Positions 19,106-21,647 of a stretch of 21,647 nucleotides of DNA are shown here, piece after piece. The position numbers were made by a program, and so were the translations under genes. Positions within the stretch are counted from its first letter, which is position 1. Every line of letters begins with the position of its first letter. This stretch comes from an uncultured Eubacteriales bacterium (GTDB taxonomy: Bacteria; Bacillota; Clostridia; UMGS1840). The DNA lies in assembly GCA_900555525.1 (NCBI GenBank), contig USLP01000001.1:1-21647 (forward strand), read 5' to 3'. Under the pieces are notes generated by a model. That model was not told where the DNA came from. It saw nothing but the letters and a program-made list of their open reading frames with translations, and did not search any database.

Positions 19106-21647
19106 ATGAAAAAAGTATTATCACTTTTAATGGTTTTTGCAATGCTCATATCGTCCTTCACGGTATTTGCGGCAGAAGAAAAAACCTATTCCACAGTTGC
19201 GTTTATCGGAGGCTCGATAACGGAACAGAACACTTGGATAGGAAGCGGCACAGATCCTGTTTTAGGCGGAGAATATACGGGTCTTGCACAGTATTTCAAC
19301 GCTAAATACGGCTCACAATACGTTATAAATGCAGGTATAAGCGGAACAGGCTCCGATTTGGGCGCTTATCGTATCAATGACGAGGTTTTGAAATACGACC
19401 CCGACCTTGTTTTCATTGAGTTTGCGGTTAATGATTCAGGCAGAACCGACTCGGAAAAATTAAGACAAATCGAAGGTCTTATCAGATTGATTAAAAAACA
19501 TAATGCAAGCACGGAAATAGTTTTACTTTATACGGCATCGAGAAACATGGGAACAGACCATGAAATGCAGGATAAGCTTGCGGAATATTACGGACTTAAA
19601 ACAGTTGACTTGTACAATGCTTTAATAGGCGAATTTTCATACGGAGGCTTGACGCACCATACGCTTGATATAAACGGCGACGGCGTATTGAGCGAAGACG
19701 AAGTCGTAAATTATTACACAACAGGACCTCATGTTAATGACGCGGGCGGACACAGATATGCAGATTATATAAAATTGCAGATAGAAGCGGAAAATTCAAT
19801 TTTGGGAAATACTCCGCTTGATAAACCCTCTTTGTCGGGATATGATATGTCAAATCCGCAGTTTACTTTAGCGGCAGATTTGGACAGCAGTTCGTTTGAG
19901 GGGTCATGGACAGAAAAAAATATTTCGACCTGGAGCTTTTATCCCGTAGGAAATACTCCGGAGAAATCCGCTTTGACAAGCGCTGTAGACGGAGCGGCAT
20001 GCTTGGCGCAGCAAATTGATATACGCTCAAAATCATCACAGACTATAGGCGATAAATTGATTTTCAATTTCAGCGGTTCGTCAATCGGAATGCTTTATCA
20101 GTGTCATTCAAACGGCGCACTCGTTTCTTATAATGTTGATAACGGACTCAGAACAGGTCTTATCGATACATACGGAGAGGGAACATATTCGAGAAATGCA
20201 GATTTCTACATAAGCGATCTTGGCGGGGGCGAGCATACAATAACGTTTAAAATTGAAAACAGAGCGGATTTTCCCGCAATGAATTACGTTAATAACGAAA
20301 ATGAATTTGCAGTATCGTATCTAACCTCCGACAGCGGTTCAACTTATAACGGTGAAACTGCCCAAACAGGCGGCTTGGTATTTGAACTCGGAAAAGACGC
20401 AAACGGCAATTTTATAAATACGTTGGATAATTCTGCTGTGGAAATGACAGGTAATGTAAAAGAGTCTGCATTTATTACTTTGGGCGGAATGAAAACTGCA
20501 TACAGCTTTGATAATGAATCTTATTTATCGGCTGATGTTTCGGCGATAAAGAATGCGCCCGAGCAAACGTTTATGGTATGGGCAAAGCCTAAAGAATTTG
20601 AGGGTGCAAGCCAGCATTACGATTCGTTCTTAAGCTATTCGGATTCTACCGGAAGCGTTAATCCGTCAACGGATATGCTTTTTGAAATAGGCTCTACATG
20701 GTACGGCTTGGGAACGCAGATGGGTTACAGCGATTCTTCATACAGCCAGTATATAGGAAATAATAACGGCTTGAAATATATATGGCAGAACAGCGTGCCT
20801 GATTGGAGATGCTACATCGTTACAAAAAAATGGAACGGCGATAACTCAACTTGGCTTTATAAAACATACGTAATGAATTTGAGAACAAAGACGTTGCAGC
20901 CCGAATATAATGTATCTTTGGCTGAAGAAACAGCAGGCTTCCGCGGTGATGAAAGCAATATGAAGCTTTATATCGGAACATCTGTATACGGCGATACGTT
21001 TAAAAACTTTGAGGGACAGATTGGTTCGGTAAAAGTTTATAATAGGGCATTAAGCGAAAAAGAAGTCAATACGCTTGCAAGAGGAGAAAGACAGGATTAC
21101 ATTGAGGTTTTGGATAATTCGGCATCACTCAAAGTTGAAAGCGTATTCCCAAGCAATACATACAGTGTTGCAGCAGGCGAAACAACATTCAAGGTTAATT
21201 TCAACAACAGCGTTAATCCGTCAACCATATCGGGTATAAAGCTTCTGAAGAAAAATTCCGACGGAACAACAACCGATGTAAATGCGTCTGTTGTTTCGGT
21301 AAATACCGAATACAAAACCTTCAGCGTTACGGCAACGGTTGAAGAAGGCAGCGAATATATCCTCTCGGTAGACAGCACGGTTACATCAATCGGCGGAGTT
21401 TCGGCAGAACCTTTTGCAGCCGTATATACAGTAAGAAGTCAGGGCATAGTATTCTCGCTCGGAATTAACGACGACGGTACGGTTTACAACAAGGAAAATC
21501 CAAATACGGTTATAAATAAAGCAGGAGATTATTCATTATCATCACATTATCTTTCAAACTTTGAAAAGGTTAATTCAATCAGCTTTGACAGAAACAGCTA
21601 TATTGAAGCCGAAGTTCAGGAAGCAAGAAATCTGGGTGAAGCAACAT
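19106..21647 (+). CDS. Large secreted SGNH hydrolase with EF-hand-like loop, LamG and Ig-like modules (partial, runs off right edge)
   Basis: The frame is open from ATG 19106 (GAAAGGA upstream) to the window end: 847 residues, C-terminus missing. Signal peptide about 1-23 (ending F-A-A). SGNH domain (about 30-225): nucleophile S37 in F-I-G-G-S-I-T, Gly block N-A-G-I-S-G-T-G, Asn block F-A-V-N109-D, and probable catalytic H209 in G-P-H-V-N-D-A-G-G-H. The Asp usually three residues before this His is a Thr here. Just upstream, D188-I-N-G-D-G-V-L-S-E-D-E199 is a textbook EF-hand calcium loop. Next come a beta-sandwich region (about 250-425), a LamG-like domain (about 445-655; K-L-Y-I-G-T) and an Ig-like domain (about 670-770), then the start of another LamG-like domain. 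Likely a carbohydrate esterase that deacylates the target glycan; substrate unknown. Last visible gene of the operon, 24 bases after the previous stop. Confidence 0.87.
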   Translation, partial: MKKVLSLLMVFAMLISSFTVFAAEEKTYSTVAFIGGSITEQNTWIGSGTDPVLGGEYTGLAQYFNAKYGSQYVINAGISGTGSDLGAYRINDEVLKYDPDLVFIEFAVNDSGRTDSEKLRQIEGLIRLIKKHNASTEIVLLYTASRNMGTDHEMQDKLAEYYGLKTVDLYNALIGEFSYGGLTHHTLDINGDGVLSEDEVVNYYTTGPHVNDAGGHRYADYIKLQIEAENSILGNTPLDKPSLSGYDMSNPQFTLAADLDSSSFEGSWTEKNISTWSFYPVGNTPEKSALTSAVDGAACLAQQIDIRSKSSQTIGDKLIFNFSGSSIGMLYQCHSNGALVSYNVDNGLRTGLIDTYGEGTYSRNADFYISDLGGGEHTITFKIENRADFPAMNYVNNENEFAVSYLTSDSGSTYNGETAQTGGLVFELGKDANGNFINTLDNSAVEMTGNVKESAFITLGGMKTAYSFDNESYLSADVSAIKNAPEQTFMVWAKPKEFEGASQHYDSFLSYSDSTGSVNPSTDMLFEIGSTWYGLGTQMGYSDSSYSQYIGNNNGLKYIWQNSVPDWRCYIVTKKWNGDNSTWLYKTYVMNLRTKTLQPEYNVSLAEETAGFRGDESNMKLYIGTSVYGDTFKNFEGQIGSVKVYNRALSEKEVNTLARGERQDYIEVLDNSASLKVESVFPSNTYSVAAGETTFKVNFNNSVNPSTISGIKLLKKNSDGTTTDVNASVVSVNTEYKTFSVTATVEEGSEYILSVDSTVTSIGGVSAEPFAAVYTVRSQGIVFSLGINDDGTVYNKENPNTVINKAGDYSLSSHYLSNFEKVNSISFDRNSYIEAEVQEARNLGEAT

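Noticed and set aside
19667..19702. Dockerin domain in the SGNH hydrolase
   Set aside because: Only one calcium-binding loop is present; dockerins need two about 22-residue repeats, and no cohesin is seen.

Overview
The window reads as chromosomal DNA of a low-GC Gram-positive anaerobe, most likely an uncultured Clostridia-type member of the Bacillota. This is inference from four things: AGGAGG-type ribosome sites, TTGACA-17-TATAAT promoters, secreted 'stalk' (copper-amine-oxidase-N-like) domains on several proteins, and an Lpl-type sugar importer. The content suits a plant- or host-glycan degrader. No tRNA, rRNA, CRISPR array, insertion sequence or phage gene was seen.

Left part (1-2177, minus strand): a three-gene operon runs leftwards from a near-perfect promoter (2149-2177). 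It carries proC (proline biosynthesis), a small protein with two CxxC...CxxH modules whose start overlaps the proC stop by one base, and a secreted protein with a repeated stalk-like module that runs off the left edge. A divergent promoter (2219-2247) drives a cytoplasmic LacZ-type GH2 beta-galactosidase (2274-5144) that ends at a strong terminator.

Middle (5370-6720): a monocistronic secreted stalk + CAP-domain protein has its own promoter. It is followed by about 400 bases without a convincing gene. That stretch holds a set of nested complementary segments (about 6350-6485, possibly a structured RNA of the 6S kind) and two terminator hairpins in tandem.

Right part (6721 to the right edge, plus strand): six genes with short gaps, one four-base overlap and no visible internal terminator form a putative operon of about 15 kb. 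In order: a secreted stalk/beta-helix protein (A), two Lpl-type ABC permeases, a lipoprotein solute-binding protein, a larger paralogue of A with a C-terminal CBM6-like domain (B), a secreted LamG/Ig-like protein translationally coupled to B, and a very large secreted SGNH hydrolase with LamG and Ig-like modules that continues past the right edge. The natural reading is a glycan-harvesting locus: surface or secreted proteins bind, deacylate and cut a polysaccharide, and the lipoprotein plus permeases import the oligosaccharides. The importer has no ATPase gene beside it, as is usual for Lpl/Msm-type systems that borrow a shared ATPase. The intracellular beta-galactosidase could process products but is separately transcribed. 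The substrate cannot be named from the sequence alone.
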